Below, one piece after another: positions 18,163 through 27,345 of a stretch of 64,000 nt of DNA. Numbering within the stretch: the stretch's first letter is position 1; the number at the start of each line of letters is the position of its first letter. The notes beneath the pieces were generated by a model. That model did not search any database and had not been told where the DNA came from. It saw only the letters and a program-made list of their open reading frames with translations. The stretch comes from Microbacterium candidum. Its GTDB lineage: Bacteria; Actinomycetota; Actinomycetes; Actinomycetales; Microbacteriaceae. Position numbers and translations under genes: made by a program. The stretch covers positions 434,001 to 498,000 of the forward strand of contig NZ_JASXSZ010000002.1 in the NCBI RefSeq assembly GCF_030315975.1. The letters are read 5' to 3'.

Positions 18163-18621
18163 TCAGACGAGGCGCTCGAGCACGTCGAGGATGGGGAGCT
18201 GGCCCTTCACAAGACGGATGCGCGCCGCATCCATCGTCGACCACTCGGCGCGATCGACCTCGGGGAAGCGCTCCAGCTTCCCCGAGCGGGGCGGCCACTC
18301 CAGCTCGAACTCGCCGAACGCGAACGGCCCGGGCTCCCACCCGGAGCCGTCCAGCGCGTAGACAGCGAGCTTCTTCGACGACGAGACCGTGAACACGCCG
18401 AGGTCGAGCGCACGCGCGTCGGGCGGAGCGACGCCCAGCTCCTCGTGGAACTCGCGGACCGCCGCATCCCACGGCTCCTCGTCCGCCGGGTCGTATTCAC
18501 CCTTCGGGAGCGACCACGCGCCGGCGTCCTTGCGGGCCCAGAACGGCCCGCCCATGTGCGCGATGAGCACCTCGAGCGCCGGCGCCCGCCGGTACAGGAG
18601 GATGCCCGCGCTCGTCACCAT
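18163..18621 (-). CDS. NUDIX hydrolase
   Basis: A 152-aa single-domain NUDIX enzyme that would hydrolyse a nucleoside diphosphate-linked substrate. The Nudix box runs from GEYDPAD to REFHEELGV with one extra residue in the first spacer compared with GX5EX7REUXEEXGU. The start MVTSAGILLYRR and the PFWARKDAGAWSLPKGE segment are typical of a family found in many bacteria. It lies 14 bp after the aldo/keto reductase on the same strand and may share its transcript. Confidence 0.88.
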   Translation of the reverse strand: MVTSAGILLYRRAPALEVLIAHMGGPFWARKDAGAWSLPKGEYDPADEEPWDAAVREFHEELGVAPPDARALDLGVFTVSSSKKLAVYALDGSGWEPGPFAFGEFELEWPPRSGKLERFPEVDRAEWSTMDAARIRLVKGQLPILDVLERLV

Positions 18622-18635
18622 GGGTCCGCCCGGCC

Positions 18636-19643
18636 TCAGGGCCGCGTCTTCGGGGAGACCTCGTCGGTGAGCGCGGCGTCGCGGACGACGACGTCGCCGA
18701 GCGCGACATCGATGGCCGCGAGGACGTCCGCCTCGAGGACGACACCGGATGCTGCGACGTTCGACGCGATCTGCTCAGGACGGGATGCGCCGACGAGCGC
18801 GGCGGCGACGTTCGGGTTCTGCAGCACCCACGCGATCGCCAGCTGCGGCATCGTGAGCCCGAGGTCGTCGGCGATGGGCTGCAGCTGCTGCACGGCGGTC
18901 AGGACGTCGTCGCGCAGGAACCTCTGGATGAAGTGCGCGCCGCTCTTCTCGTCGGTCGCACGCGACCCCTCGGGCACCGGCTGACCGGGGAGGTACTTGC
19001 CGGACAGCACGCCCTGCGCCATCGGCGACCACACGATCTGAGAAAGCCCGAGCTCCTCGCTCGTGGGGACGACCTTCTCCTCGATCACTCGCCACAGCAT
19101 CGAGTACTGCGGCTGGTTCGAGATGAACGGGACCTTCAGCTCGCGGGCGAGCTCGGCGCCCGCGCGCAGCTGATCGGCGGTCCACTCCGAGACGCCGATG
19201 TAGAGCGCCTTGCCCTGCCGGACGATGTCCGCGAACGCGAGGAAGGTCTCCTCGAGCGGCGTCTCGTAGTCGAACCGGTGGGCCTGGTACAGGTCGACGT
19301 AGTCGACCCCGAGACGGCGCAGCGACCCGTCGATGCCCTCGAAGATGTGCTTGCGGCTGAGGCCGGCGTCGTTCGCGCCCTTCGGGCCGATGGGCCAGTA
19401 CACCTTCGTGAAGATCTCGAGCGACTCACGGCGCTGGCCGGCGAGGGCCTTGCCGAGCACGACCTCGGCGGCGGTGTTCGCGTACGTGTCGGCGGTGTCG
19501 AACGTCGTGATGCCGGCATCCAGCGCCGCGTGGACGGTCGCGATCGCCGCGCTGTCGTCGATCTGGGACGCGTGCGTCACCCAGTTCCCGTACGTGATCT
19601 CCGAGACTTTCAGGCCGCTGTTACCGAGGTGGCGATACTTCAT
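18636..19643 (-). CDS. Aldo/keto reductase (K+-channel beta-like subfamily)
   Basis: This 335-aa NADPH-dependent oxidoreductase has the tetrad Asp and Tyr in DTADTY, Lys in FTKVYW and His in YQAHRFD. The ordered motifs GVSEW, SPMAQGVLSGKY and the cofactor-binding VGASRPEQIASN place it in the subfamily related to voltage-gated channel beta subunits. Full length. The ATG has TAGCGT 6 nt upstream; the GGAGG between them is too near the ATG to act as a ribosome site, so leaderless expression is likely. Substrate unknown. Confidence 0.9.
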   Translation of the reverse strand: MKYRHLGNSGLKVSEITYGNWVTHASQIDDSAAIATVHAALDAGITTFDTADTYANTAAEVVLGKALAGQRRESLEIFTKVYWPIGPKGANDAGLSRKHIFEGIDGSLRRLGVDYVDLYQAHRFDYETPLEETFLAFADIVRQGKALYIGVSEWTADQLRAGAELARELKVPFISNQPQYSMLWRVIEEKVVPTSEELGLSQIVWSPMAQGVLSGKYLPGQPVPEGSRATDEKSGAHFIQRFLRDDVLTAVQQLQPIADDLGLTMPQLAIAWVLQNPNVAAALVGASRPEQIASNVAASGVVLEADVLAAIDVALGDVVVRDAALTDEVSPKTRP

Positions 19644-19649
19644 GCCTCC

Positions 19650-19655
19650 ACGCTA
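19650..19655 (-). promoter_or_regulatory. -10 box of the aldo/keto reductase gene
   Basis: TAGCGT lies 6 nt before the ATG at 19643. The 12-nt arrangement is almost identical to that at the DUF4407 gene. Confidence 0.5.
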
Positions 19656-19680
19656 ACGGGCGGCGGGAGGTCGCGCCCGC

Positions 19681-21210
19681 TCAGGCCGGATCGGCGGATG
19701 CGGCGGCCGGCGCCACGGGCGCCGCGAACGCGGGGCTCTCGGCGGCCGTCGTGACGATGGCCGCGCGATCGCGGAAGCCCTCCGCGCTCACACGGTCGAG
19801 GTCGACCTGCTTGCGGATGCCGGCGGTCTGCTCGTACAGGCTCGGCTCGCCGAAGCTCGTCAGCACCTTCACGAGGACGGGCAGCAGCTCGATCATGAAG
19901 AACAGGGACGCGATCATCCAGTGCGCCCACAGGATGGCGGGCTGCTTCTCACCGAGGGTCGTGAGGCCGTTGATCTGGCTGAGGATGCCGACGGCCCCCG
20001 CATTGCCCTGGGCGACCGCATCCGCTCGCGCGTTGTAGGCAGCGAGGGCCGCGTCGTACTGCTTCTGCGCGGTCGGCAGCTGGCTCTTGGCCGCCGCACG
20101 GTTCTGCGACTCGGACGCGCTGGTCTGGTTCTTCTCCGCGGTGGTGGCGGCGTCGAGCGACGCGTTCGCGTCGCGCAGCTGCGCGGCCAGGGCATCGTAC
20201 GTCTGCTGCGCCTGCGCGAGCTGCGCCTGCGCCGCCGACGAGCTCGCGCCCTTGCCCTTCACTCCGGTGCAGCCGGGCACGGTCCCGGCACCCTGACCGG
20301 TCAGCTCGCACTGGTAGAGGGCGCGCGCGTCGTCGATGACCTTCTGCTGATCGGCCATCTTCTTGGTGAGGTCGTCGACGTTCGACTGCGCGGCGGACTG
20401 GGAGGCCGAGGCACCGGACGTGCCCGCAACGATGCCGGTCTTCGCCTGCTGCTCGAGGGCGGCGACGCGCTTGGACGCGGCATCCATCGCCTTCTTCTCC
20501 GGCCCCTTGTCGAGCGCCGTCTGGTCCGCCTGCGACTGCACGATGTTCGTCGAGGCGACCTCGCGCGCGATGTCGTTGTGGAAGACCTGCAGCACGACGG
20601 GCTCGGCGACGACGAACCCGATGAGCGCCGCCATGAGGACGCGGGGGATCGCGAGGCCGATGAGCTTGCCGACGCTGCGCGTCGACGTCATGGTCGAGGT
20701 GAGGAATCGGTCGAGGTTGAAGATGAGGAGCGCCCAGACGAGGGCGATCGGGATGGCGAGCCAGATCGCCGCCTGCGCGCCCGTGGTGAGAGCGAAGAGC
20801 ATCGAGATCGCCGAGACGACGGCCGTGCCGAGCAGCACGAAGAACATCTGCACGAACTTCGGCGTCTCGCCCGGGACGCGATCGAGGATGGGGCCGTCCG
20901 CGCCGCCGAGGATCGCGAGCTTGCGCAGCCGCGAGCCCGGGATGCGCGGCGTACGCTCGCGCTTCGGCTTGGGCTCACGCGCGGGCTCCGCCTGGAGGGG
21001 ATGCGGGTCTCCCGCCGGCTCCGCGAGCGCCGGAGGTTCGGGAGCGATCGGCACCGTCGGGGCGTCCGGAACGGGCCTGACGGAGGCCTCAGGATCGAAG
21101 GCCCGAAGGAAGTCGAAACCGTCGTCCTCGCCGTCGATCGGCTCGTCGAGTTCGAACTGGATCCGGCCCTGCGAGTCCATGCGGCCCGGGCGATGCGCGG
21201 AGTACTCCAT
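19681..21210 (-). CDS. DUF4407 membrane protein with a coiled-coil ectodomain
   Basis: A 509-aa protein. An acidic/Pro-rich cytoplasmic N-terminus (about 1-105) is followed by three hydrophobic segments (about 120-205), a long Ala/Gln-rich helical region (about 215-415) with a Cys pair (YQCELTGQGAGTVPGC), and a last membrane helix (about 430-450) before an Ala-rich tail. The order TM-TM-TM-coiled coil-TM matches DUF4407 proteins, whose function is unknown. Single gene; -10 TAGCGT sits 6 nt before the ATG. Confidence 0.8.
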   Translation of the reverse strand: MEYSAHRPGRMDSQGRIQFELDEPIDGEDDGFDFLRAFDPEASVRPVPDAPTVPIAPEPPALAEPAGDPHPLQAEPAREPKPKRERTPRIPGSRLRKLAILGGADGPILDRVPGETPKFVQMFFVLLGTAVVSAISMLFALTTGAQAAIWLAIPIALVWALLIFNLDRFLTSTMTSTRSVGKLIGLAIPRVLMAALIGFVVAEPVVLQVFHNDIAREVASTNIVQSQADQTALDKGPEKKAMDAASKRVAALEQQAKTGIVAGTSGASASQSAAQSNVDDLTKKMADQQKVIDDARALYQCELTGQGAGTVPGCTGVKGKGASSSAAQAQLAQAQQTYDALAAQLRDANASLDAATTAEKNQTSASESQNRAAAKSQLPTAQKQYDAALAAYNARADAVAQGNAGAVGILSQINGLTTLGEKQPAILWAHWMIASLFFMIELLPVLVKVLTSFGEPSLYEQTAGIRKQVDLDRVSAEGFRDRAAIVTTAAESPAFAAPVAPAAASADPA

Positions 21211-21216
21211 CCCTCC

Positions 21217-21222
21217 ACGCTA
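21217..21222 (-). promoter_or_regulatory. -10 box of the DUF4407 gene
   Basis: TAGCGT lies 6 nt before the ATG at 21210, the same layout as the aldo/keto reductase start 1.6 kb away. Confidence 0.5.
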
Positions 21223-21267
21223 CGAAGAGCCGCCTGGACGTCCCGTGGACAACCCCTATGCGGGCTC

Positions 21268-22335
21268 TCAGGTTGAGGGGATCCCGATGTGCGCGGCGAG
21301 TTCCCGATCGAACGTCTCGGCCTCGTCGAGATGCGGCGCGTGGCCGGCGTCCGGGAGGCTCACCTCGCGATACGAACCGCCGTTCGCGGCGTACCGGTCG
21401 AGCACGGCACGGGTCTGCGTGACCATGGGCTGCGGGGGCGCGACCTCGGCGCCCGGCCAGCCCGGGATGATCCCGAGGAGCCCCAGCTGATTGAGGTCGA
21501 AGAACGACGCGTCCGAGACGATGGCGTCCTTCCCGCCGTGCACCCAAAGGATCGGGGGCTTCACCGCCAGGTCGACGATGCCGGAGAGGTCGAGGTGCTG
21601 GGGCGCCATCGTGTTGAGCACCCCGCGCATGCCGGCGGCGAAGCCCGGCCAGTTCTCCGACACGACCGAGTCCCCGGGGTAGTTGTCCAGCCCGGTCCTG
21701 GTCGTGAGCATGGAGGCGACCCACGCATCCTCGTGCGCGGCCTGCAACTCGGGCTTCGCGACGTACGAGCTGCGGTACACCGTACGCGGCGACGTCTGCG
21801 CGTCGGCGGATGCATCGCCGGCATCCAGTCGCGCGACGAAGTCGGGATTCGCCCCGCCGCCGCCTGTGCCTGCGCCGTCGGCGTCGTTGCGGACGCCGTC
21901 CGCGCCGTGGGTCCCGCCGAAGCCGTACGGCGAGACCGGCGCCTCGAGGGTCAGGGATGCCACTCGCCCCGGGGCGTCGAGCGCCACCTGCATCACGACC
22001 CCGCCGCCCATGCTCCAGCCGACGAGGTGGACCTGTTCGAGCTCGAGGGCGTCGAGCACCGAACGCACGTCGTCGGCGAAGTCGCGCAGCCCGCGCGCGG
22101 CGTCGACGGGCTTGGTCTCGCTGTCACCGAATCCGCGCAGATCGATCGCGAGCGCCCGCACGCCGGCCGGGAGCGCGAGCATCGAGGGCTGGTAGAACGC
22201 GGCCGACGACACGTTGCCGTGCACGAAGACGACCGTCGCCGTCGGATGTTCGGCCGCACGCTCGAGCACATTCGCCGTGTAGCGGGTCGTCGGGACACGA
22301 CGGGCGGTGATGCCGTCGAAGAGCGTGCTGGCCAT
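21268..22335 (-). CDS. Alpha/beta hydrolase
   Basis: A 355-aa alpha/beta-fold hydrolase. The nucleophile elbow is GWSMGGG, the oxyanion strand is VVFVHGNVSSAAFYQPSM, and the C-terminal region holds the acid (WVHGGKDAIVSD) and the His (LPDAGHAPHLDE). The start at 22335 is preferred to a longer reading because AAGGAG stands 5 bases before it. An insertion with a Gly/Asn-rich loop (about 150-190) forms part of the cap. Substrate unknown; ester or epoxide cleavage both possible. Isolated gene. Confidence 0.87.
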   Translation of the reverse strand: MASTLFDGITARRVPTTRYTANVLERAAEHPTATVVFVHGNVSSAAFYQPSMLALPAGVRALAIDLRGFGDSETKPVDAARGLRDFADDVRSVLDALELEQVHLVGWSMGGGVVMQVALDAPGRVASLTLEAPVSPYGFGGTHGADGVRNDADGAGTGGGGANPDFVARLDAGDASADAQTSPRTVYRSSYVAKPELQAAHEDAWVASMLTTRTGLDNYPGDSVVSENWPGFAAGMRGVLNTMAPQHLDLSGIVDLAVKPPILWVHGGKDAIVSDASFFDLNQLGLLGIIPGWPGAEVAPPQPMVTQTRAVLDRYAANGGSYREVSLPDAGHAPHLDEAETFDRELAAHIGIPST

Positions 22336-22454
22336 GTGGACTCCTTCGTCGTGCGGCGGCTCCGCCGAAGCGACGGATGCGGCCGTACCTGAAGGGTAAT
22401 TCATGTTTCAGTTCCGCGCCACGGAATCGTCGGCGAAACCGCTGGACGCGGTCG

Positions 22455-23690
22455 TCAGGCGAGGGCTGCTGCGGCGGCCTCGTCCTCCGTCGTCGCGACG
22501 AGCTGACCGCACGCGCCGTCGATCTCCTTGCCGCGGGTGTCGCGGAGGGTCGTCGGGATGCCGGCGTCGTTGAGCCGGCGGACGAACTCGTCCTGCACGG
22601 CCTTCTCCGACGAGGTCCAGATGGAGCCCGGCGTGGGATTGAGCGGGATGGGGTTCACGTGCACCCACCCGCGGCCGCGGGCGTTGAGCTTCTCGGCGAG
22701 GAGATCGGCGCGCCACGCGTGGTCGTTCATGTCCTTGATGAGGGCGTATTCGATCGAGACGCGGCGGCCGGTGCGTTCGAAGTAGGCGCGCGCCGCATCC
22801 AGCGCCTCGTCGACCTTCCAGCGCGAGTTCACCGGGATGAGCTCATCGCGCAGCTCGTCGTCCGGGGCGTGCAGCGACAGGGCGAAGGTGACGGGGATCT
22901 CCTCGTCGGCGAGCTTCTTGATCGCCGGCACGAGCCCCACCGTCGACACCGTGATGCCGCGGGCGCTCATCCCCATGCCGTGCTTCTTGTCGGTCATCAC
23001 GCGCACCGCCTGCATGACCCGGGCGTAGTTCGCGAGCGGCTCGCCCATGCCCATGAACACGATGTTGGTGACGCGCTCCTCCTCGTGCCCGACACCCCGC
23101 GGGTCGCCGAGGCCGCCGGCGCGGATGAGCGCGTTCGCCCGCACGACCTGGTCGATGATCTCGGCGGCGGACATGTTGCGCGTGAGGCCCGCCTGCCCGG
23201 TCGCGCAGAACGGGCAGTTCATGCCGCAACCGGCCTGGCTCGAAACGCAGAGCGTGATGCGGCCGGGGTAGCGCATGAGGACGGACTCGACGAGCGCGCC
23301 GTCGTGCAGGCGCCACAGGAACTTGATCGTGTCGCCGCGGTCGGTCTCCAGGCGCCTGACCTCCGTCAGAAGCGGCGGGAGGAGCCCCGCGACGAGCTCT
23401 TCGCGGCCGGATGCGGGCAGGTCGGTCATCGCGGCGGCGTCCCACGCGTAATGGGTGAAGTAGTGCTTCTCGAGCTGCTTCGCGCGGAATCCCGGCAGTC
23501 CGAGCTCCTTCAGCCTCTCGACGCGCTCCTCGGGCTTCAGGTCCGCGAGGTGCACCGGCGGCTTGCCGCGGCGCGGGCTCGCGAACTGGAGCAGCGGGCG
23601 GCCGTCGGCATCCTTCTTCTGCGACCAGCCCTCGGTCTTCGGCCGCACCTGGGTGACACGGGTGGTGCTGCTGCGGGGAGAGTCGGTCAT
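22455..23690 (-). CDS. rlmN: 23S rRNA (adenine2503-C2)-methyltransferase RlmN
   Basis: This 411-aa radical SAM enzyme methylates A2503 of 23S rRNA and A37 of some tRNAs. The cluster motif CGMNCPFC (CX3CX2C) is intact, as are the [14 protein letters not shown] region, [10 protein letters not shown] and the C-terminal [16 protein letters not shown], which contains the catalytic Cys. I prefer the ATG at 23690 to a longer start because TAGCCT lies 7 nt before it. It is divergent from the LysE gene. Confidence 0.95.
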   Translation of the reverse strand: MTDSPRSSTTRVTQVRPKTEGWSQKKDADGRPLLQFASPRRGKPPVHLADLKPEERVERLKELGLPGFRAKQLEKHYFTHYAWDAAAMTDLPASGREELVAGLLPPLLTEVRRLETDRGDTIKFLWRLHDGALVESVLMRYPGRITLCVSSQAGCGMNCPFCATGQAGLTRNMSAAEIIDQVVRANALIRAGGLGDPRGVGHEEERVTNIVFMGMGEPLANYARVMQAVRVMTDKKHGMGMSARGITVSTVGLVPAIKKLADEEIPVTFALSLHAPDDELRDELIPVNSRWKVDEALDAARAYFERTGRRVSIEYALIKDMNDHAWRADLLAEKLNARGRGWVHVNPIPLNPTPGSIWTSSEKAVQDEFVRRLNDAGIPTTLRDTRGKEIDGACGQLVATTEDEAAAAALA

Positions 23691-23697
23691 GGATCCA

Positions 23698-23703
23698 AGG
23701 CTA
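23698..23703 (-). promoter_or_regulatory. -10 box of rlmN
   Basis: TAGCCT sits 7 nt before the rlmN ATG; no ribosome site is present, which supports a leaderless mRNA. Confidence 0.45.
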
Positions 23704-23764
23704 CCGGCGGGCACTGGGCGAAAGCAGGATGCCGCGGACCCGCCGCACTGCTGGCCCGCGGCCG

Positions 23765-23770
23765 TATGCT
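23765..23770 (+). promoter_or_regulatory. -10 box of the LysE gene
   Basis: TATGCT sits exactly 6 nt before the ATG at 23777, placing the expected transcription start on the A of the start codon. Confidence 0.55.
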
Positions 23771-23776
23771 GGCGCG

Positions 23777-24409
23777 ATGGTGCCACCTGACCGCCTTCTC
23801 GCGTTCGCCGCGGCGGCGCTCGTGCTGATCGTCATCCCCGGCCCGAGCGTGCTGTTCACGATCGGTCGCTCCCTCGCCCTCGGGCGCATCGGGGGCCTCC
23901 TGAGCGTCCTCGGCAACGCGCTCGGGCTGCTGCCGATCATCGCCGCCGTGGCCTTCGGCGTCGGCGCGATCGTCGCGGAGTCCGTCGTCCTCTTCACGAT
24001 CATCAAGGTCGTCGGGGCCGTCTACCTCGCCTACCTCGGCATCCAGGCGATCCGGCATCGGAAGGATCGCGCCGCCGGCACCGCCGTGCTGCCGCGCTCG
24101 CACTGGAAGCAGCTGGGTCAGGGCTTCATCGTGGGCATCACGAACCCGAAGACGATCGCGTTCTTCATCGCGGTGCTCCCCCAGTTCGTGGACCTGCACG
24201 CCGGCATGGTGCCCATGCAGATGATGGAGCTCGGCCTCGTGTTCTTCGTGCTCGCGCTGCTGTCCGACGGCACGTGGGCGCTCATCGCCGCCGGTGCGCG
24301 GGATTGGTTCGGCCGCTCCCCCACGCGCATGGAGCGGCTGACCGCGACCGGCGGCGGGATGATGATCGGACTCGGCGGCATCCTGCTGCTGACCGGCAAC
24401 AAGTCCTGA
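23777..24409 (+). CDS. LysE/RhtB family amino-acid exporter
   Basis: A 210-aa membrane protein with six hydrophobic segments. The N-terminal [21 protein letters not shown] is split by the hallmark PGP motif, and the central [17 protein letters not shown] is typical of the LysE family. It probably exports a neutral or basic amino acid or its analogue; specificity cannot be read from sequence. The start is chosen from the TANNNT box 6 nt upstream. It converges with the SDR gene, with stops one base apart. Confidence 0.9.
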   Translation: MVPPDRLLAFAAAALVLIVIPGPSVLFTIGRSLALGRIGGLLSVLGNALGLLPIIAAVAFGVGAIVAESVVLFTIIKVVGAVYLAYLGIQAIRHRKDRAAGTAVLPRSHWKQLGQGFIVGITNPKTIAFFIAVLPQFVDLHAGMVPMQMMELGLVFFVLALLSDGTWALIAAGARDWFGRSPTRMERLTATGGGMMIGLGGILLLTGNKS

Positions 24410-24410
24410 A

Positions 24411-25298
24411 CTACAGGAAGATGTCCGGGAAGAGCTCGCCGTCGGGTGTGCCGGGCACGGCGGCGTAGCCCGAGAAATCGCTGACGCCGGCCGCCTCCAG
24501 CACGTCCTCGACGATGAGCGTCTGCCCCGTGTACTCTCGCGCCGGCTGCTGGAGGACCTCGTACGCGGCGTCGGCGTAGATCTCCGGTGTCCGGCTGACT
24601 TTCATCATCCGGTCGCCGCCGAGGGAGTAGAGCACCGCCGCCGTCGCGATCGTCGTCCGCGGCCACAGCGTGTTGGCGGCGACACCCTCGGACGCGAACT
24701 CCGCCGCGATGCCGAGCGTCGCCATCGTCATGCCGTACTTCGCGAGCGTGTACCCGGTGTGCGCGCCGAGCCATTTCGGGTCGAGATTCAGCGGCGGGGA
24801 GAGCGACAGGATGTGGGGGTTCTCCGCCTCCCGCAGGACCGGGAGCGCCACACGCGACAGCATGAACGTCCCGCGCACATTGACGTCCTGCATGAGGTCG
24901 TACTTCTTCGCGGCGAGATCGAGCGAGCCCGACAGGTCGATGACCGACGCGTTGTTCACGACGACGTCGATGCCGCCGAACTCGCCTTTCGTCTCGAGCA
25001 CCGCACGCGTGATGTCGTCGTCGTCGCGGACGTCGCCGACGATCGCGAGCGCGTTGCCGCCGGCATCCCGGATCTGCTGCGCGGCGGTGTGCACGGTGCC
25101 TTCGAGCTTGGGATGCGGGGTGTCGGTCTTCGCAAGGAGGGCGACGTTCGCGCCGTCGCGGGCCGCGCGCAGCGCGATCGCGAGCCCGATGCCTCGGCTG
25201 CCGCCGGACATCAGGATGGTCTTGCCGAAGAGTGGGCCCACGCGCCCGGAGGCTCCGGGCGACGCGCCAGCGGCGTCTGGAGTGGGCGTGGGGATCAC
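24411..25298 (-). CDS. SDR oxidoreductase, HSDL2-like
   Basis: A 295-aa short-chain dehydrogenase. The cofactor motif is GGSRGIG (near residue 32), VVNNAS follows, and the active site has Ser in SLSPPLN with YTLAK (YX3K). The pattern PPLNLDPKWLGAHTGYTLAK is typical of the HSDL2-like subfamily linked to fatty-acid metabolism. Its start overlaps the upstream enoyl-CoA hydratase stop by 4 bp; it is the third gene of a lipid-type operon. Substrate not determinable. Confidence 0.87.
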   Translation of the reverse strand: MIPTPTPDAAGASPGASGRVGPLFGKTILMSGGSRGIGLAIALRAARDGANVALLAKTDTPHPKLEGTVHTAAQQIRDAGGNALAIVGDVRDDDDITRAVLETKGEFGGIDVVVNNASVIDLSGSLDLAAKKYDLMQDVNVRGTFMLSRVALPVLREAENPHILSLSPPLNLDPKWLGAHTGYTLAKYGMTMATLGIAAEFASEGVAANTLWPRTTIATAAVLYSLGGDRMMKVSRTPEIYADAAYEVLQQPAREYTGQTLIVEDVLEAAGVSDFSGYAAVPGTPDGELFPDIFL

Positions 25299-26134
25299 GC
25301 GTTCTCCTCGGGCTTGGCACGGCGGGCGGATGCGGCGGCGAACCCCGCGACGCGCGCCTTCGCGTCGGGCGTCTCGATCGCCTCGCCGATCGTCCGCGCC
25401 TCCTCGACCAGCTGCTCGGCGAACGAGCGCGCCGGCTGCGAGCGGACGAGGCGCTTCGCCTGCCCGTACGCGCCGTACGCGTTCGACAGCCAGAAGCGGG
25501 CCACCTCGTCAGCGCGCGCCCTGACCGCGGCGGCCGTCGATTCCGCGTCGGATCCCTCCACGACCTCGGCGACGAGCCCCCACTCGAGGGCCTCCCGAGC
25601 CGTCAGGAGCCGGTCCTGCAGCACGAGCTGGAGGGCGCGGCGCTGGCCGACGGCGTGGGCGAGCTGCGCCGAGACCGACAGGTCGGGCGTCAGACCGATG
25701 TTCGCGTACAGGCTGCCGATGCGCGAGTTCGCACCGACGATCGCGTAGTCCGAGCACATCATGATGCCGAGGCCGCCGCCCGCAGTCGTGCCGTGCGCAG
25801 CGGCGACGACCGGGATCGACGACTCCGTGAGCGCACGGATGCCGATGTTGATGACGCCGGCGAGCTCCGTGAGCAGGGCACCGGAGCCCGTGTCCTGCGC
25901 CATGTCGAGGACGTCGCCGCCCGCGCAGAACGACGGGCCTGCGGCATCCAGCACGATCGCGCCGACGTCGCCGCGGGTCGTCGCCGCGGTCGTGACCTCA
26001 GCCCACACGTGCGCCGTCTCGGCGTTGAACGCGTTGAGCCGGGCCGGGCGGTTGAGTGTGATCCGCGCGAGACCGCCCTCGACCGCCAGCAGGATCGGGC
26101 CGGAACCCACGTCCGAGCTCACGTCGGGGCTCAC
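25295..26134 (-). CDS. Enoyl-CoA hydratase/isomerase family protein
   Basis: A 279-aa crotonase-fold protein. The oxyanion-hole segments are [12 protein letters not shown] and [13 protein letters not shown]; the second hydratase glutamate position is replaced in IGLTPDLS, so isomerase or another crotonase reaction is possible. Overlaps of 4 bp with both the SDR before it and the SDR after it mean tight coupling. The trio looks like a beta-oxidation-type module for an unusual acyl-CoA. Confidence 0.86.
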   Translation of the reverse strand: MSPDVSSDVGSGPILLAVEGGLARITLNRPARLNAFNAETAHVWAEVTTAATTRGDVGAIVLDAAGPSFCAGGDVLDMAQDTGSGALLTELAGVINIGIRALTESSIPVVAAAHGTTAGGGLGIMMCSDYAIVGANSRIGSLYANIGLTPDLSVSAQLAHAVGQRRALQLVLQDRLLTAREALEWGLVAEVVEGSDAESTAAAVRARADEVARFWLSNAYGAYGQAKRLVRSQPARSFAEQLVEEARTIGEAIETPDAKARVAGFAAASARRAKPEENA

Positions 26135-26892
26135 TTCGGTGCCATCCGGATCGCGCCGTCGAGGCGGATCGTCTCGCCGTTGAGGTAGCCGTTCTCGACG
26201 ATCGCCATCACCATCTGCGCGTACTCGTCAGGACGGCCGAGGCGGGACGGGTACGGCACCTGCTGGCCGAGCGAGTCCTGCGCCGCCTGCGGGAGACCCG
26301 CCAGCATCGGGGTCTCCATGATGCCCGGCGCGATCGTGCAGACGCGGATCGCGTAGCGGGCGAGCTCGCGGGCGATCGGGAGGGTCATCGCGTGCACGGC
26401 GCCCTTGCTCGCCGAGTACGCGGGCTGGCCGATCTGTCCGTCGAACGCTGCGACGCTCGCCGTGCTGACGATGACGCCGCGGTCGCCGCCCTCGGTCGGC
26501 TCGGTCCTGGCCATGTACGCGGCCGCCTGGGAGGTGACGTTGTACGTGCCGATCAGGTTGATGCGGATGATGCGCTCGAAGTCCGCGAGCGACGACGGCT
26601 TGCCCTCGCGGTCGAGCACCTTCGCGGGCGGAGCGATGCCGGCGCAGTTCACGACGACCCGCAGCGGACCGGCGGTGGATGCAGCATCCACGGCCAGCGC
26701 GACCTCCTCGGCGCTCGTGACGTCGGCGGGGGCGAAGATGCCGCCCAGTTCGCCGGCGACCTCGAAGCCCGCCGAGTTGGGCAGGTCGACGATCGTCACT
26801 CGGGCGCCGGCGGCCGCGAGACGGGTCGCCGTGGCTTTGCCGAGTCCGCTGGCACCGCCCGTGACCAGGGCGGCGGCTCCTGCGATGTCCAT
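26131..26892 (-). CDS. 3-hydroxyacyl-CoA dehydrogenase type-2-like SDR
   Basis: A 253-aa [11 protein letters not shown] cofactor loop, D-L-P after the second strand (NAD preference), NCAGI, Ser in [11 protein letters not shown] and [18 protein letters not shown] and the C-terminal [13 protein letters not shown] match the HSD17B10/3-hydroxyacyl-CoA dehydrogenase type-2 group. First gene of the three-gene operon, with AAGGAG ahead of its ATG. It likely oxidises the 3-hydroxyacyl-CoA formed by the neighbouring hydratase. Confidence 0.9.
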   Translation of the reverse strand: MDIAGAAALVTGGASGLGKATATRLAAAGARVTIVDLPNSAGFEVAGELGGIFAPADVTSAEEVALAVDAASTAGPLRVVVNCAGIAPPAKVLDREGKPSSLADFERIIRINLIGTYNVTSQAAAYMARTEPTEGGDRGVIVSTASVAAFDGQIGQPAYSASKGAVHAMTLPIARELARYAIRVCTIAPGIMETPMLAGLPQAAQDSLGQQVPYPSRLGRPDEYAQMVMAIVENGYLNGETIRLDGAIRMAPK

Positions 26893-26911
26893 GTGCTCTC
26901 CTTCGAACGGA

Positions 26912-26949
26912 TGACATTCAGTGTCAGTCTAGGCGGGACTCAGTGTCAG
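26912..26949. promoter_or_regulatory. Operator of the SDR/enoyl-CoA hydratase operon
   Basis: TGACATTCAGTGTCA (26912-26926) has perfect TGACA/TGTCA arms around five bases. The right half TCAGTGTCAG recurs 22 bp away at 26940-26949. This looks like two sites for a dimeric repressor, probably TetR family, regulating acyl-CoA genes; the repressor gene is not adjacent. Confidence 0.6.
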
Positions 26950-26997
26950 CAGCATCCCGACCCCCACGAGCCTACCGATGGGTGTTGACTGGAAGGT

Positions 26998-27345
26998 ATG
27001 GAGATCCGCATCGAGCGCGTGTACGACGACCCGTCGTCCGCCGACGGATTCCGTGTGCTCGTCGACCGGTTGTGGCCGCGAGGACTCTCGAAGGAGCGGG
27101 CCGACCTGGACCTGTGGGCCAAGGAGGTCGCGCCCTCGACGGAGTTGCGCAAGGAGTTCCACCACGAAGGGATGTCGTGGGACGCCTTCGCCGCCGCCTA
27201 CCGCGCAGAACTCGCCGTGAACCCCGCAGTCCCCCAGCTGCGCGATGAGCTCCGAGGGCACGGCGTCGTGACACTGCTGCACAGCGTCCACGACGCCGTG
27301 CAGAACCACGCGGTCCTGCTGCGCGAAGCGCTGCTGGCCTCGTGA
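26998..27345 (+). CDS. DUF488 family protein
   Basis: A 115-aa member of the DUF488 family (YeaO-like): RIERVYDD, VLVDRLWPRGLSKE and LLHSVHDAVQNHA are the family blocks. Its biochemical role is unknown. Its stop overlaps the GTG of the kinase gene (GTGA), so both are made from one mRNA. It is divergent from the SDR operon, and the shared 105-bp region holds the inverted-repeat operator. Confidence 0.85.
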   Translation: MEIRIERVYDDPSSADGFRVLVDRLWPRGLSKERADLDLWAKEVAPSTELRKEFHHEGMSWDAFAAAYRAELAVNPAVPQLRDELRGHGVVTLLHSVHDAVQNHAVLLREALLAS

